DNA from: Massilia sp. Se16.2.3
GTDB lineage: Bacteria; Pseudomonadota; Gammaproteobacteria; Burkholderiales; Burkholderiaceae_D
Direction of reading: 5' to 3'
NCBI RefSeq assembly: GCF_014171595.1
Contig: NZ_CP050451.1
Location: forward strand, 3,906,001-3,970,000
Length of the DNA: 64,000 bases
Shown: in pieces, positions 39,054 to 53,992 of the stretch
Layout of the letters: each line of letters opens with the position of its first letter
How positions within the stretch are numbered: position 1 is the stretch's first letter
Program-made: the position numbers and the translations under genes
The notes under the pieces: generated by a model
Told to the model about the DNA's origin: nothing
What the model saw: the letters and a program-made list of their open reading frames with translations, nothing else
Databases searched by the model: none

Positions 39054-39167
39054 AGGGGGCTTCGCGGCGGCGAGCGGGCGCCGGGATAGCGGCGCCGGCG
39101 TCGAACCGCGCGCCGCCGCCGCCGGGGATGCGCTAGTTTCCACTATCGGCATCATCGACTCCTTCCC

Positions 39168-40191
39168 ATGCAAAAAATCGTTGTCATCGGCGGCTCCGCC
39201 GGCAGTATCGAAGCCCTGAAACACATCCTGGCGCCTTGCCGCGCGACTTTCCGGCAGCCATCCTGATCGTCGTCCACATCGGCGCCGGGGACAGCCTCCT
39301 GCCAAGCCTGCTCGAACGGCGTTCCGCGCTGCCCGTGCAGCATGCCGTCCAGGGCGCCCCATCCTGCCCGGACACGTGCTGGTCGCGCCCTCGGACTTGC
39401 ACCTGACGGTCGCCAGGGACGGCGAACGTGCCTATGCGCGGCTTTCGCGCGGGGCCAAGGAAAACCATTCGCGCCCCGCCATCGATCCGCTGTTCCGCTC
39501 GGCCGCCTCGGTGTTCGGTAGCGATGCGATCGGGGTCGTGCTGTCCGGTTTTCTCGACGACGGCACCGTCGGACTGCAGGCGATCAAGGCGCGCGGCGGC
39601 ATTGCGGTGGTCCAGGATCCGCTCGATGCCGAGGCGCCCGACATGCCCGCCAGCGCGCTGGCGCATACCGAAGCCGATTTCGTGGGCCGGGTGGACGAGA
39701 TCGCGCCGACCCTGGTGGCGCTCATGCAGCGGACGCCGCCCTTGCCCGAGGCCGCCAACGAGGCCGAACCAGGCGACTGGATCGCAGTCGAAAATCACAT
39801 GTTCGACGGGAGTAGCAACATGGAGGATCTGGACCGGATCGGGGCGCGGGCGCAGCTGACCTGTCCCGAATGCGGCGGTGCCATCTGGGAATTGCGCGGC
39901 GACGGCCCCTTGCGCTACCGCTGCCATACCGGGCACGCGTTCACCGCCAAGGTGCTCGAAACGCTGCAGAGCGGCGAAACCGAGGAAGCGCTATGGGCCG
40001 CCGTGCGTGCGCTGCACGAGCAGGAACAGCTGTACCGGCAAATGCACGGCAAGCCGCCGGCGCACCACCGCAGGGGCGCGCTCGCCGACAAGGCCGGGGA
40101 CGAATACCTGATGAAGGCCGAACAGGCACGGGAACATGCGCAGCTGCTGGCCGAGCTGATCAAGTCGCGCGTGCTCGTGGCGGCCAAATGA
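39168..40191 (+). CDS. orphan CheB-type methylesterase without receiver domain, two frameshifts
   Basis: Predicted protein-glutamate methylesterase. The N-terminus [20 protein letters not shown] holds the catalytic Ser (GGSAGS), LVAPSDLHL the His region, and [17 protein letters not shown] the Asp. No receiver domain precedes it. After residue about 205 comes a separate zinc-ribbon-like domain: [13 protein letters not shown] and [15 protein letters not shown], then a helical tail. This CheB-plus-C-terminal-domain layout occurs in alternative, non-flagellar CheB proteins. The frame changes near 39230 and 39352. No CheR or other che gene is adjacent, although two receptors lie further away. Confidence 0.85.
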
Positions 40192-40245
40192 GGCCGGCTG
40201 CATGCGAGCGAGGCAGGACGGCCCGGGGCGGGCCGCCGGCGGCGC

Positions 40246-40783
40246 TCAGTCGTCCGCGTTCGGGTCCATCCCCGGAAACATCACCTCGGTAAAAGCCGAA
40301 GCGTGAAAAATCCTTGATCCGCATCGGGTACAGGATCCCCAGCAGATGGTCGACCTCGTGCTGGACCACGCGCGCATGGAAGCCCTCGGCCTCGACCCGG
40401 ATCGGGCGGCCGAACTGGTCGACGCCCTCGTAGCGCAGGCGGGTATGGCGCGGCACGCTGCCGCGCAGGCCGGGCACCGACAGGCAGCCTTCGAAGCCCT
40501 CTTCCATCTCGTTCGACAGGGGCGTGAGGACGGGATTGAGCAGCACCGTTTCCGGCTTTTGGGGCGCGTCGGGGTAGCGCGCATTGTGCTGGAAGCCGAA
40601 GATCACCAGCTGCAGGTTGACGCCGATCTGCGGCGCCGCCAGGCCCGCGCCATTGGCCGCGTGCATGGTGTCGAACATGTCGGCCACCAGCGCGTCCAGT
40701 TCGGGCGTACCGAATTCGCGCACGGGCTCGGCCACGCGCAAGAGGCGCGGGTCGCCCATCTTCAGGATCTCACGTACCGCCAT
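40246..40783 (-). CDS. def: peptide deformylase, one frameshift near the end
   Basis: Removes the formyl group from nascent proteins. The three motifs are [18 protein letters not shown] (Cys ligand) and [12 protein letters not shown] (HExxH). The 178 residues begin [15 protein letters not shown] at 40783. A run of four A (40291-40294) should be three: the correct C-terminus then reads [17 protein letters not shown] and ends at 40246; otherwise the frame runs on into unrelated sequence. The start overlaps the galU end by 14 bases. Such a gene is essential unless a second copy exists, so the shift is probably an error. Confidence 0.93.
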
Positions 40784-41682
40784 GGCCGTTCTCCCGTGTC
40801 ATGTCAGCTGCCAGCTCCTTCAGGAAGGCGCGGAAGCCCTCGCCCGTCTCCGGGTGCTTGAGCCCCATCGCGGCGGTGGCCTGCAGGTAGCCGAGCTTGG
40901 AGCCGCAATCGTAGCGCTGGCCGTCGTAGCGGTAGGCCAGCACGCGCTCGACCTGCATCAGCGCGGCGATGCCGTCCGTGAGCTGGATTTCGCCGCCGGC
41001 GCCCAGTCCCGAGGTTTTCCGGGTGCTTGAAGATCGCGCCGCTGAGCACATAGCGGCCTACCACCGCCGGGGTCGACGGCGCTTCCTCGGGCTGGGGCTT
41101 TTCGACGATGCCGGAGACCAGTTCGAGCCGCGGCTTGTGCGGCGTGGCGCTGACGATGCCGTACTGGCGCGTATGCGCGCGCGGCACGTCCTGCACGGCC
41201 AGCAGGCTGCATTTCTCGTCGCCATAGGCCTCGGTCATCTGGGCCAGCACCGGCCGGGTGGCGCCGCTCGTGTCCATGAAGTCGTCGGCCAGCAGCACGG
41301 CGAAGGGCTCGTCGCCCACTACCGGACGCGCGCACAGCACGGCGTGGCCCAGGCCCAGCGGGGCCGACTGGCGGATGTAGATGCAGGTGACGTTCTTCGG
41401 GATCACCTGGCGCACGAGGTCGAGCAAGGCCTGCTTGTTGTGTGCTTCCAGTTCCGCCTCGAGCTCGTAGGCCTTGTCGAAATGGTCCTCGATGGCGCGC
41501 TTGTTGCGGCCGGTGATGAAGATCATCTCCGTGATGCCGGCCGCCACCGCTTCCTCGACCGCGTACTGGATCAGCGGCTTGTCGACGATGGGCAGCATCT
41601 CCTTCGGCTGCGCCTTGGTGGCGGGAAGGAAGCGGCTGCCGAGGCCCGCGACGGGAAAGACTGCCTTGCGTATCCTGGTCAT
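40770..41682 (-). CDS. galU: UTP-glucose-1-phosphate uridylyltransferase, one frameshift
   Basis: Makes UDP-glucose for surface polysaccharides. The nucleotide-binding N-terminus [18 protein letters not shown] and [28 protein letters not shown] with the catalytic Asp, and [13 protein letters not shown] are clear. The frame shifts near 41012: CCGGAAAAC should have one G less, after which [14 protein letters not shown] and [18 protein letters not shown] complete the fold. Corrected length is about 304 residues. Start MTRIRKAVF at 41682 is preceded by AGGAG; an alternative upstream start adds eight residues. Confidence 0.94.
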
Positions 41683-41702
41683 CGATATCTCCTGTTGCGG
41701 TT

Positions 41703-45278
<3,576 letters not shown>

Positions 45279-45282
<4 letters not shown>

Positions 45283-48200
45283 GCTGCTTGTGCCTCTTGT
45301 GCGAAAGACGCGGCGGACTCCATGTCCACCGCCACGATGCGCGATACGCCCTGCTCCTGCATCGTCACACCGATCAGTTGGTTGGCCATTTCCATCGCAA
45401 TCTTATTGTGCGAAATGAAAAGGAATTGGGTATGTTCGGACATGCGCTTGACCATGCGGCAGAAGCGCTCGGTATTGGCGTCGTCCAGCGGCGCGTCGAC
45501 CTCGTCGAGCAGGCAGAAAGGCGCCGGGTTCAGGCGGAACATCGAGAACACCAGGGCGGTCGCCGTCAAGGCCTTCTCGCCGCCCGAGAGCAGATGGATG
45601 GTCGCGTTCTTCTTGCCGGGCGGCTGGGCCATCACCTGCACGCCGGAGTCGAGGATCTCGTCGCCCGTCATCACCAGCTTCGCGTTGCCGCCGCCGAAAA
45701 GGATAGGGAACAGCTCGGAGAAATGCGTGTTGACGCGGTCGAAGGTATCCTGCAGCAGGTCGCGCGTTTCCTTGTCGATGCGGCGGATGGCGTCTTCCAG
45801 CGTGGCGATGGCTTCGTTCAGGTCCGCGTTCTGGGCGTCGAGGAAACGTTTGCGCTCGCTGGCCGTGGCCAGTTCCTCCACCGCCGCCAGGTTCACCGCG
45901 CCCAGCGCGGAAATGGCATTGGTCAGGCGCGTGACCTCGCCCTGCAGGTATTGCGGCTTCATCTCGGGGTCGAGCTTCTGCGCGAGCTGGGCTTCGTCGG
46001 CGCCGGTGGCGGCGAGCGCCTCGGCGAACTGCTCCTGGTTCAGGCGCGCGGCCTGCTCCTTCAACTGCATTTCGGTGATGCGGTCGCGCTGGGGCTGCAG
46101 TGCCCGTTCGGTGCCCATGCGGCCTTCCTCGGCATGGCGCAGCTGCTGCGCGACCTGGTCGAGTTCATGGCGGGCGTCCGCCAGGGCTTTCTCCTGGCTT
46201 GTCCTGCGCTCCAGCAGTTCCTGCAAGCCCTCGTGGGCCGTGCCGCTTTCCAGTGCCGCCAGTTCCGCCTGGCCGCCAGCCAGGCTCTCGGCCACCTGGG
46301 CCGCCTGCGTGGTGGCGGTCGCGATCGAGCGGCGCAGCTCCTCGATCTTCGCGCGCCCGGTCTTTTCCGCGAACAGCGCTTCCTGGGCGCCGCGTTCGAG
46401 TTCGCGCAGCTTGTCACGCGCCTCTGCGAGCGCGCTTTCGCGCTGCAGGAACAGGGTCTGGCCGTCTTCGAAGCTGGACTGGACCTCGGCCAGCTCCATG
46501 TCGAGTTCCTCGAACTGCTGCTCCGCCTCGTGCTGGACCATGCGCTGCTCTTCTTCCTGGGCCGCGATCTCGGCCAGGTCGACATCGATCTGGCTGCTCC
46601 TCTGGTTGAAGCGCGACTCGACCTCGTTCTGGCGCACCACCTCGATCTGCAGCGCGTGCGTTTCGCGCTGCAGCGTGGCGATGCGCGCACGCGCATCCTG
46701 CAGGCGGCGCGTCAGTTCCGTCACCGCCGCGTCGGCGCGGGTGGCGCGCGAACGTGCTTCGTCGAGCAACAGGGCCTGGGCACGCAGCTGTTTGCCGATG
46801 TTCTCGATGTCGTGCTGGCGCGCGAGCATGCCGTCCTGCTCGGCGTCGGCCGCGTAGAAGCGCACGCTGGAGCTGGTGATCACATGGCCCGGCGCGTGAC
46901 GAAGCAGCCGCCCTGCGGCAGGCGCGCGCGCTCGGCAAAGGCTTCGGTGGCGCTGTCGGCGGCGAACACCAGGTGCAGCCAGTCGTTCAGTACGCCGCGC
47001 AGGCCCGGGTCGTTCAGCTTCATCAGGCTGGCGAAGGTCTTCAGGCCGGGCACCTGCGCCGCTTCCGGCGCTGCGGGCGCCGGCGCATACAGGGCCAGGC
47101 GGCTCGGGGGGCGTCGCCGACAAAGGCTTTCGCCCAGTCGATGTTGGACAGCTCCAGCGCGCCGGCGCGTTCGCGCAGCACGGACTCCAGCGCCGTCTCC
47201 CAGCCCTCTTCCACGTGCAGCTTTTGCCACAGGCGCGGCAGCGCGTCGAGTTCATGCTTTTTCAGCCAGGGCGTGACCTTGCCCCGGGTTTGCACGCGTT
47301 CCTGTAGTTGCTTCAGGGCCGACAGGCGTGCTTCCAGCTGGGCGTTGGTGGCGGCCTCGCGCTGCGCCAGCGCCCGGGCTTCGCGTCGCTCCGTTTCCGC
47401 CGCGTCCTGCAGCGCGGACGCTTCTTCCTGCAGCAGGGTCTGTTCTTCCAGCGCCGCCTGCTTTTTCCTCGAGCTGCATGCGCAGGTTGGCCAGGTGGGC
47501 ACTGTCGGGCGGCGCCAGCGATTTCTTCTCCGCCTGCAAGCGCTCGCGCCGCGTCGCCAGGCCGTTCAGGATATTGCCGGCATTGCGACCATGGGCGGCG
47601 GCCAGCTCGATGCGCTGGCGGACCTCGCCGATGCGGGCGCGCGACTCATCGGCGCGGCGCTGGGCTTCGCGCCAGGCGGCATCGAGTTCCGGCAGGCGTT
47701 CCTGCTGGGCTTCGACGGCGATCTGGGCGCCCTCGGCGCGCGCCGCCAGTTCCTCGACGCGGAACGTCGCTTCCTCGATCTGCTCCTCGAATTCGGCTGC
47801 CTGCGCCAGCCAGCCATCGCGCTGCGCCGCCAGCGTGCCGAGCTGGTTTTGCAGGCGCGTGCGCGACTCGATCACGAACTTGATCTGCGCTTCCAGGCTG
47901 CCGATCTCGGAATTGGTCTGGTACAGCGCGCCCTGCGCCGTGTGCAGGCGGTCGCCCACGGCGAAGTGGTGCTGGCGCAGGTGTTCCAGTTCCAGTTCGA
48001 CGTTGCGCAGTTTCGCGGTCTGTTCTTCCAGGTTGTTTTGGGCTTCTTCCATCTCGCGGAAGTAGCGCGTTTGCTCGGCCTGGGCTTCGTTCCTGCGCAG
48101 CAGCCAGAGCAGCTTCTGCTTTTCTTCCTGGTCGCTTTGCAGCTGGTGGAAGCGGTTCGCGACCGCCGCCTGGGCTTCCAGCTTGTCGAGGTTGGCGTTC

Positions 48201-48802
48201 AGTTCGCGCAGGATGTCTTCCACGCGCAGCAGGTTTTCGCGCGTGTCGGACAGCCGGTTTTCGGTCTCGCGGCGCCGTTCCTTGTACTTCGAGACGCCAG
48301 CCGCTTCCTCGAGGAACACGCGCAGTTCTTCCGGGCGCGACTCGATGATGCGCGAGATCATGCCCTGGCCGATGATGGCATAGGCGCGCGGACCCAGGCC
48401 CGTGCCCAGGAAAATGTCCTGGATGTCGCGCCGGCGCACCGGCTGGCTGTTGATGTAGTAGGTGGAAGTGCCGTCGCGCGTGAGGGTGCGCTTGACGGCG
48501 ATTTCGGCGTACTGGCCCCACTGGCCGGCGGCCTTGCCGAGGCTGTTGTCGAAAGTGAGTTCGACCGAGGCGCGGCCCGAGGGCTTGCGGTGGGTGGAGC
48601 CGTTGAAGATCACGTCCTGCATCGACTCGCCGCGCAGCTCGGACGCTTTCGATTCGCCCAGCACCCAGCGCACGGCATCGATGATGTTCGACTTGCCGCA
48701 TCCGTTCGGGCCGACCACGCCGACCAGTTGTCCAGGCACCTGGAAATTGGTTGGATCGACGAAGGACTTAAATCCCGACAATTTAATGGAGGATAGTCGC
48801 AC
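45279..48802 (-). CDS. smc: chromosome segregation protein SMC, three frameshifts
   Basis: Condensin-type ATPase that organises the chromosome. The N-terminal head has Walker A VGPNGCGKSNIIDAVRWVLG. Long coiled coils flank a central hinge (around 47.2-46.9 kb). The C-terminal head has the signature LLSGGEKALTATALVFSMF and Walker B PFCLLDEVDAPLDD. The frame changes near 47465 (a T-run), near 47108 (a G-run) and near 46895; each joins coiled-coil or hinge sequence that continues sensibly. Corrected length is about 1175 residues, normal. The gene's ATPase motifs are intact, so the breaks are best read as sequence errors. Start MRLSSIKLSGFKSF at 48802. Confidence 0.95.
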
Positions 48803-49046
48803 CTTGCTTCGGCTACTCGGGAATCGTTAAAGGACGCATCATACCATCTGTTGCTTGCTTTTCGGCCAAGCTTGCGGGGCGAACGCGAGCGAGCCCCGCG
48901 GTGGCGGTGGCAGGCCCCAGAGGATTGACGATTGGAAATTGAAGGGCGCTGCCGGGGCGAGCACTTGCGCGATGCGCGTGCCTGGGACGGCTGCGATCCC
49001 CTGAACCGGAGAACGGCGGCGGACGCCTGGCGGCGGCCGCCCGGTC

Positions 49047-51605
49047 TCAGCCGACGGCCTGGAGCGCCGACGGCGCCGGGTCGTTGACCGCTTCCTGCAG
49101 CGCCTCGGTCAGCACGCGGCCGACCACGCCTTCGAGCGCGACGACGCTGACGCTGCCGGCGCGGAAGGCTTCGGCAAGTTTTTCGGCGGACAGCGAGAAC
49201 GCTTTCTCGGCGGCGCCCGCGCGAGAAGATGAAGAGCGTGCGCAGCGGGCTGACCCAGGCCAGCTTGACCTGGCGCACACTGCCGTCCGGCGCACGGAAC
49301 GCCAGGCACATGCCGCGCTCCAATTCATCGACGCGCTGTGTCGCTTCGTCCTTCTCCGCCGTTTCCTCTTCGGCGGCTGCGGCCTGCTCGCGCGCGATGC
49401 GGCGCAATGCGTCCTGCTGGGCCGCCTCGACGGCCAGCTCCAGCTGGCGCTCAGGAGCCAGTTCCAGCGGCGCCCGCACAATCGACAGGTGGCAGCGGGC
49501 CAGCTCGGCGAAAAATTCCAGGCGCTCGGCATCCTGCCATTTGATGGCATCGAGCCATTTGTTCAGGGTCATCAACAGTCCCGGCAGCTTGGCGATCAGC
49601 ACCTTGCGCTGCTCGGCCGTCGCCTTCGGCTTGACGGTCCAGACCAGCTCGTCCATGGTCTGGGTCGCATTCTCGACCGCGCCCGGGCGTTCCTCGTCGA
49701 TCAGGTAGGCAAAGGTCATCACGTCGACCCAGCGTTTCTCGAGGAAGGTCGAGACGGTGGTGACGAGCTCGCCGTCGGCCACACGCACGGCGATCACCTG
49801 GCGCGCGGTGCGGGCGGCGACCGCCTGCTTTTTCCACCTTGACGGCATGCGCGATCGGCGCCGCGATGGCTTCCTCATGCGCCTTTTCTTCCGCCTCGAG
49901 CTGGGCTTCCAGTTCGGCCACGGCCTCCGCGAAAACGGCGGGCTGGCCCTCCTGGTCGCGGCCGATGCGGTCGACCCCGCGGCGCATGGCCTGCATCACC
50001 GGATCGTCGGCGCCCTTGCGCCCTTCCCAGCCCATGCGCGAGAACAGGTCGATCATGCGCCGCGCAGGGTGGGCTTCCTCGAAGAAGAAGCCCTGGTCGA
50101 CCAGCGCCGCGCGCAGCACCGGCACCTGCAGGAAGCGGATGAGTTCGCGCGTCTCGGACGGGATGGTGTCGTCGAGCAGCACGGTCTCGAAAATGCGCGA
50201 CAGCAGGTCCAGCGTGTTTTCTTCGCCGCGCGACAGGAGGCCCGGCGGCAGGCTCTGCTTCAGGCGCGGCAGGTAGAACACGTTATGGGGGATGGCCATG
50301 GCGGAGGCGTCGGCAAATGCCTGTGTCTCATCGGATCCCTGCGCCGATCCCTGCGCCGATCCTTGCCCCAGTCCCGGCATCTGGCCGATGCCTGCGCCAT
50401 GTGCCGGCGCTCCCTCGTGTCCGAAAGCGGCACCGGGCGTCCCTGCCTGCCCTTGTACCTGAGCCAGGCTCAGGCTCGAGAGCAGGTTCAGCAGGGAACC
50501 GGCCGCGGCGGCGCTGGCGGCGTCCAGGCCCGGGATGCCGGCGAAGGCCGCGCCGCCCTGTGCAGGGTGCGATGGCGCCGGGGCGAAACCGCCAGCGGGC
50601 GTGGCGGCGGCGCCGATGCCGGCAGTGCCGGCCTGGGCTGGCGCAGCATGGGGCGCAGCACCCGCGGCCGCCGGGGCCGTCGGAGCGAAACCGGGCGCGG
50701 CGGGGGCGGTGGCGGTGCCGCCGGCGACCGTGAAGCCGGTCGCGGCGCTCGGCCGCCAGCCATTGCCTTGCGGCATGTCGGGCAGATCCGGCACGAGTGC
50801 GGCGCCGGCCGCCAGCTGCGCGCCCGGGACGGCGTTGCCGCTGCCCGGGGAGCGCGCGCAACTGCTGGGCCAGCTCCGCATCCATGGGGGAGCGGCGCCG
50901 GTCGCGCCTGGCGGACGCTTCGCTCGACTTATGGATATGGAAGCGTTCGCGCCCCGCCTTGCTGCGCGCGCGCAGGGCGGCGTCGATGGCGTCGAACATC
51001 TGCCCGAGGTCGAGGAAGAGCTCCGGGCGCAGCATCGGCAGGATCAGTGAATGCGAACCTTCGTCCGGCTCGAACTCGCGCCAGGCGCTGTGGACGGCTT
51101 GCAGGAACACTTCGGGACGGAAGGGATTCTGGCCGGGACGCAGCACATCGCGCCCGAGCAGCAGCCCAAGGCGTACGCACAGGCTGGCCAGCACTTCCGA
51201 ATGGGCGATGTCGAAAGGACGCGACAGGGTGCCGAAGGCCACCTTGCTGTCCATCTCCTCCATTGGCACCAGGCTCAGCAGTGCGAGGTCGGCACTGCCG
51301 CTGGTGCGCGGGGACAGGCCGTCGACTTCGGCGCGCAGGGCGCGTTCGATCGCTTCGCCGGCCAGGTGCACGAAGGCGTAGGCATTGCTCTTGAGCAGGT
51401 GACCGGCGCGCGTGCGCCGATACGCCACCTGGGCGTCGTTGCCGGCCGTCGTCATGTCGGCCATCGCATCGGCGAGCCGTGTGGCGAGCGAGGTCAATTG
51501 TTCGTTCGCCATCGCGATCGCGGTCCGGACGAGCTCCGCCAGCACCTCGCGCTGCGGCGCCTGGGTCTTGCCGGGGCTAGGATTCTCGTTGGGAGCGTGA
51601 GCCAT
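49047..51605 (-). CDS. DUF1631 family protein, three frameshifts
   Basis: Large protein of unknown function, about 850 residues when joined. The N-terminal helical domain (about 1-240, ending HIHKSSEASARRD) is followed by a long Ala/Gly/Pro-rich linker (50.3-50.8 kb), then a second helical region with YLPRLKQSLPPGLLSRGEE and LIRFLQVPVLRAALVDQGFF, and a C-terminal domain with KLAWVSPLRTLFIFSRG, a PilZ-like beta layout seen in DUF1631. The frame shifts near 50845, 49830 (a T-run) and 49220. The family was once mislabelled thymidine phosphorylase; no such activity is implied. It stands alone, about 245 bases upstream of smc. Confidence 0.8.
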
Positions 51606-51897
51606 GATCGATATCGATTCGTCCTGGTAGCGGAAACGCCATACCTTTATTGTGACACATTATTTCCGTAAGGCAATGGCGAACACAAATAAATGTTCGT
51701 ATTTACCCAAACTGGGTAGAAACATGTCCTGCATGAAACTCATGTTATCTACCTGCTATCCGCTGTTATATGCGTGTCATCGAAGACGCAAGCGTCGTTT
51801 CGTGTCCAGGCAGCATCTTCAGCTTGCGCTACCGCAAATGTCAAGCTAGCTGTTTCCCTACCATAAGATTTTGCCCCGTCCAACCGGAGGATTTTCC

Positions 51898-53211
51898 ATG
51901 AATGCGGTACGCCAACTCGACATCCGGCCCAAGATCGCTGCGGCGCTGGGCCTGCCTTTCGTCCTGAATGCCACGCTGGTGCTGTGGCTGCTCTCGCGTT
52001 CGGAGTCGGGCACCCTTCCCGGCCCCGCCAGCGTGCTGTTCAGCCTTGCCGCCTGCCTTGCGCTGGCCGCGGCGCTGGGCGCCTGGCTGGCGCGCGAGGC
52101 GACGCGTCCCCTGCACGAAGCCCTGCAGCTGGCGCGGCGCGTGGCCGATGGCGATCTGCGCGTGCGCACCATCAGCGCCGGGCGCGGCGACGGCACCCTG
52201 ATGCTCTCGGCCCTGGCCGCCCTTGCCGCAAAGCTCGCCGGCGTGATCGAACAGGTGCGCCAGGGCGCGGCCCGGGTGACCGCCGGCAGCAGCGACATTG
52301 CGGCCGGCAACATGGACCTGTCGACCCGCACCGAGCAGCAGGCCGCTTCACTGGAAGAAACGGCCGCGTCCATGGAAGAGCTGACGGCGACGGTGCGCCA
52401 GAACGCCGAGCATGCCCACCAGGCGCGCACGCTGGCCCTGTCGGCGTCCAGCGTGGCCATCAAGGGTGGCGAAGTGGTCGGCGACGTCGTCGGCACCATG
52501 GCTTCGATCAACGATTCCTCGAAACGGATCGCGGAGATCATCGGCGTCATCGACGGCATTGCCTTCCAGACGAATATCCTTGCCCTGAACGCGGCGGTCG
52601 AGGCGGCGCGCGCCGGCGAACAGGGGCGCGGTTTCGCTGTCGTCGCTTCCGAAGTGCGCAGCCTGGCCCAGCGCTCGGCGGCAGCGGCCGTGGAAATCAA
52701 GGAGCTGATCGACGATTCGGTTGGCAAGGTCGAGGCCGGCACCAGCCTGGTCGACAAGGCGGGCCGCACGATGGCGGAAGTGGTTGCCAGCGTCAAGCGC
52801 GTGACCGACATCATCGGGGAAATTGCCGAGGCCAGTGCGGAGCAGACGGCTGGCATCGAGCAGGTCAATGGTGCGATCGCGGCGATGGACGGCGCAACCC
52901 GGCAGAACGCGGCCCTCGTCGAGGCGTCCGCCGCCGCCTGCGCCGCCCTGCGCGAACAGGCGGCGACGCTGGCGGACGCCACTGGCGGCTTCGTGCTGGC
53001 CGACAAGCCCGTTGCGCCTGGCGCGGCCCCGGCCGCCGCTGCACCGAAGCGCAGCGCCACGCGCGCCCCGCCAGGCCGAAGCTGGCCGCGGCAAGGAAGG
53101 CAGCGCGGCCGGCCAGCCCGGCCCCTGCCGCCGCACGCGCGCAACCCGCAGCCCGCTCGTACGACAAGCGGCAGCGCGGCCAGGCACGACCCTGATTGGG
53201 AAGAATTTTAA
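51898..53211 (+). CDS. methyl-accepting chemotaxis protein with minimal periplasmic loop
   Basis: 437 residues. Two membrane helices (about 14-33 and 46-66) are separated by only about 11 residues, so there is no periplasmic ligand domain. HAMP follows (about 67-118), then the methyl-accepting signalling domain with the conserved tip [20 protein letters not shown] and [19 protein letters not shown]. The C-terminus ends DWEEF, the pentapeptide that tethers CheR/CheB. Between about 53070 and 53190 the linker reads better in another frame ([20 protein letters not shown]), so two compensating single-base shifts probably flank it. GGAGG precedes the ATG by 7 bases. Confidence 0.9.
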   Translation: MNAVRQLDIRPKIAAALGLPFVLNATLVLWLLSRSESGTLPGPASVLFSLAACLALAAALGAWLAREATRPLHEALQLARRVADGDLRVRTISAGRGDGTLMLSALAALAAKLAGVIEQVRQGAARVTAGSSDIAAGNMDLSTRTEQQAASLEETAASMEELTATVRQNAEHAHQARTLALSASSVAIKGGEVVGDVVGTMASINDSSKRIAEIIGVIDGIAFQTNILALNAAVEAARAGEQGRGFAVVASEVRSLAQRSAAAAVEIKELIDDSVGKVEAGTSLVDKAGRTMAEVVASVKRVTDIIGEIAEASAEQTAGIEQVNGAIAAMDGATRQNAALVEASAAACAALREQAATLADATGGFVLADKPVAPGAAPAAAAPKRSATRAPPGRSWPRQGRQRGRPARPLPPHARNPQPARTTSGSAARHDPDWEEF

Positions 53212-53433
53212 ATGCGCATTTGAAATGCGTTTCGAAGTCGAGCTATCGAAATGCGCGCACGAATCAAGAATGACGATTATCCTTTATGTGTAGGCGAGTA
53301 TCCTACACGGGCTCAGGCGGTTATCCGATACCGATAAAACTGCTCGGCTCGCATGATTGCAAAACCGAAACCTGCTGATACAAGATCCAGTAATTCGGCG
53401 AGTGACTGTTATCCAACATCGAAAGGAATAATC

Positions 53434-53637
53434 ATGGCCTCGAATCAAAAACGCACCCAGGGCGGTACCCCTGAGCAACACGCTGAAGCCGGTCGTCAAA
53501 GCCACAAAAACGACGGCAACAAACAATCCGGTTCGGGCTCGGGTTCGCGTTCGGGCGGCAATTCCGGCACGCGCGGCGGCTCCCCGGAGCAGCACGCAGA
53601 AGCCGGCCGTCAAAGCCACAAGAACGACAAGCGTTAA
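53434..53637 (+). CDS. KGG-type stress-induced repeat protein
   Basis: 67 residues, highly hydrophilic. Two repeats of GGTPEQHAEAGRQSHKN / GGSPEQHAEAGRQSHKN flank a Ser/Gly linker. The motif belongs to the KGG/GsiB-type repeats found in general-stress and LEA-like proteins of many bacteria; function is desiccation- or stress-related by family association only. GAAAGGA lies about 9 bases before the ATG at 53434, and a strong terminator follows, so it is a free-standing unit. The upstream 220 bases have low GC and likely hold its promoter. Confidence 0.8.
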   Translation: MASNQKRTQGGTPEQHAEAGRQSHKNDGNKQSGSGSGSRSGGNSGTRGGSPEQHAEAGRQSHKNDKR

Positions 53638-53679
53638 TTTCCTTTCAGTCGTCGCATGACGCGACGGTGAAAAGAATCA

Positions 53680-53710
53680 GCCCGGCGCATATTGCGTCCG
53701 GGCTTTTTTG
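53680..53710 (+). terminator. Rho-independent terminator after the KGG gene
   Basis: Ten-pair interrupted stem GCCCGGCGCA/TGCGTCCGGGC followed by six T and more T-rich sequence. It starts 42 bases after the stop. The remaining bases to 53992 are AT-richer and contain no gene I can support. Confidence 0.88.
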
Positions 53711-53992
53711 TTTTTGGTAAATAGTAAAAGCCGAACAGGCCGGACATATTGATGGGCTTACTCAATTGCTCATCAATAAATATGGAAATGCGCTGTCGGG
53801 ATAATCCGACATAATTTCAGCCCAATGCATGCAAAGGATATTTGCACCTGCATGGCATTTGGCAAATAGTATATGCATGGATTACTTCCATTGCGGAGCA
53901 AAGCGGCATGAAAAAAGCCGCAGAGAGGTGACGCACCGCTGGACGGGTGCGTGCCTGTCTGCGGCCCTGGCCGCCCTGCCGCTGCCGTTTCG

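Noticed and set aside
46973..48796. 607-codon open frame antisense to smc
   Set aside because: Mirror of the smc coiled-coil codons; smc motifs are on the other strand.
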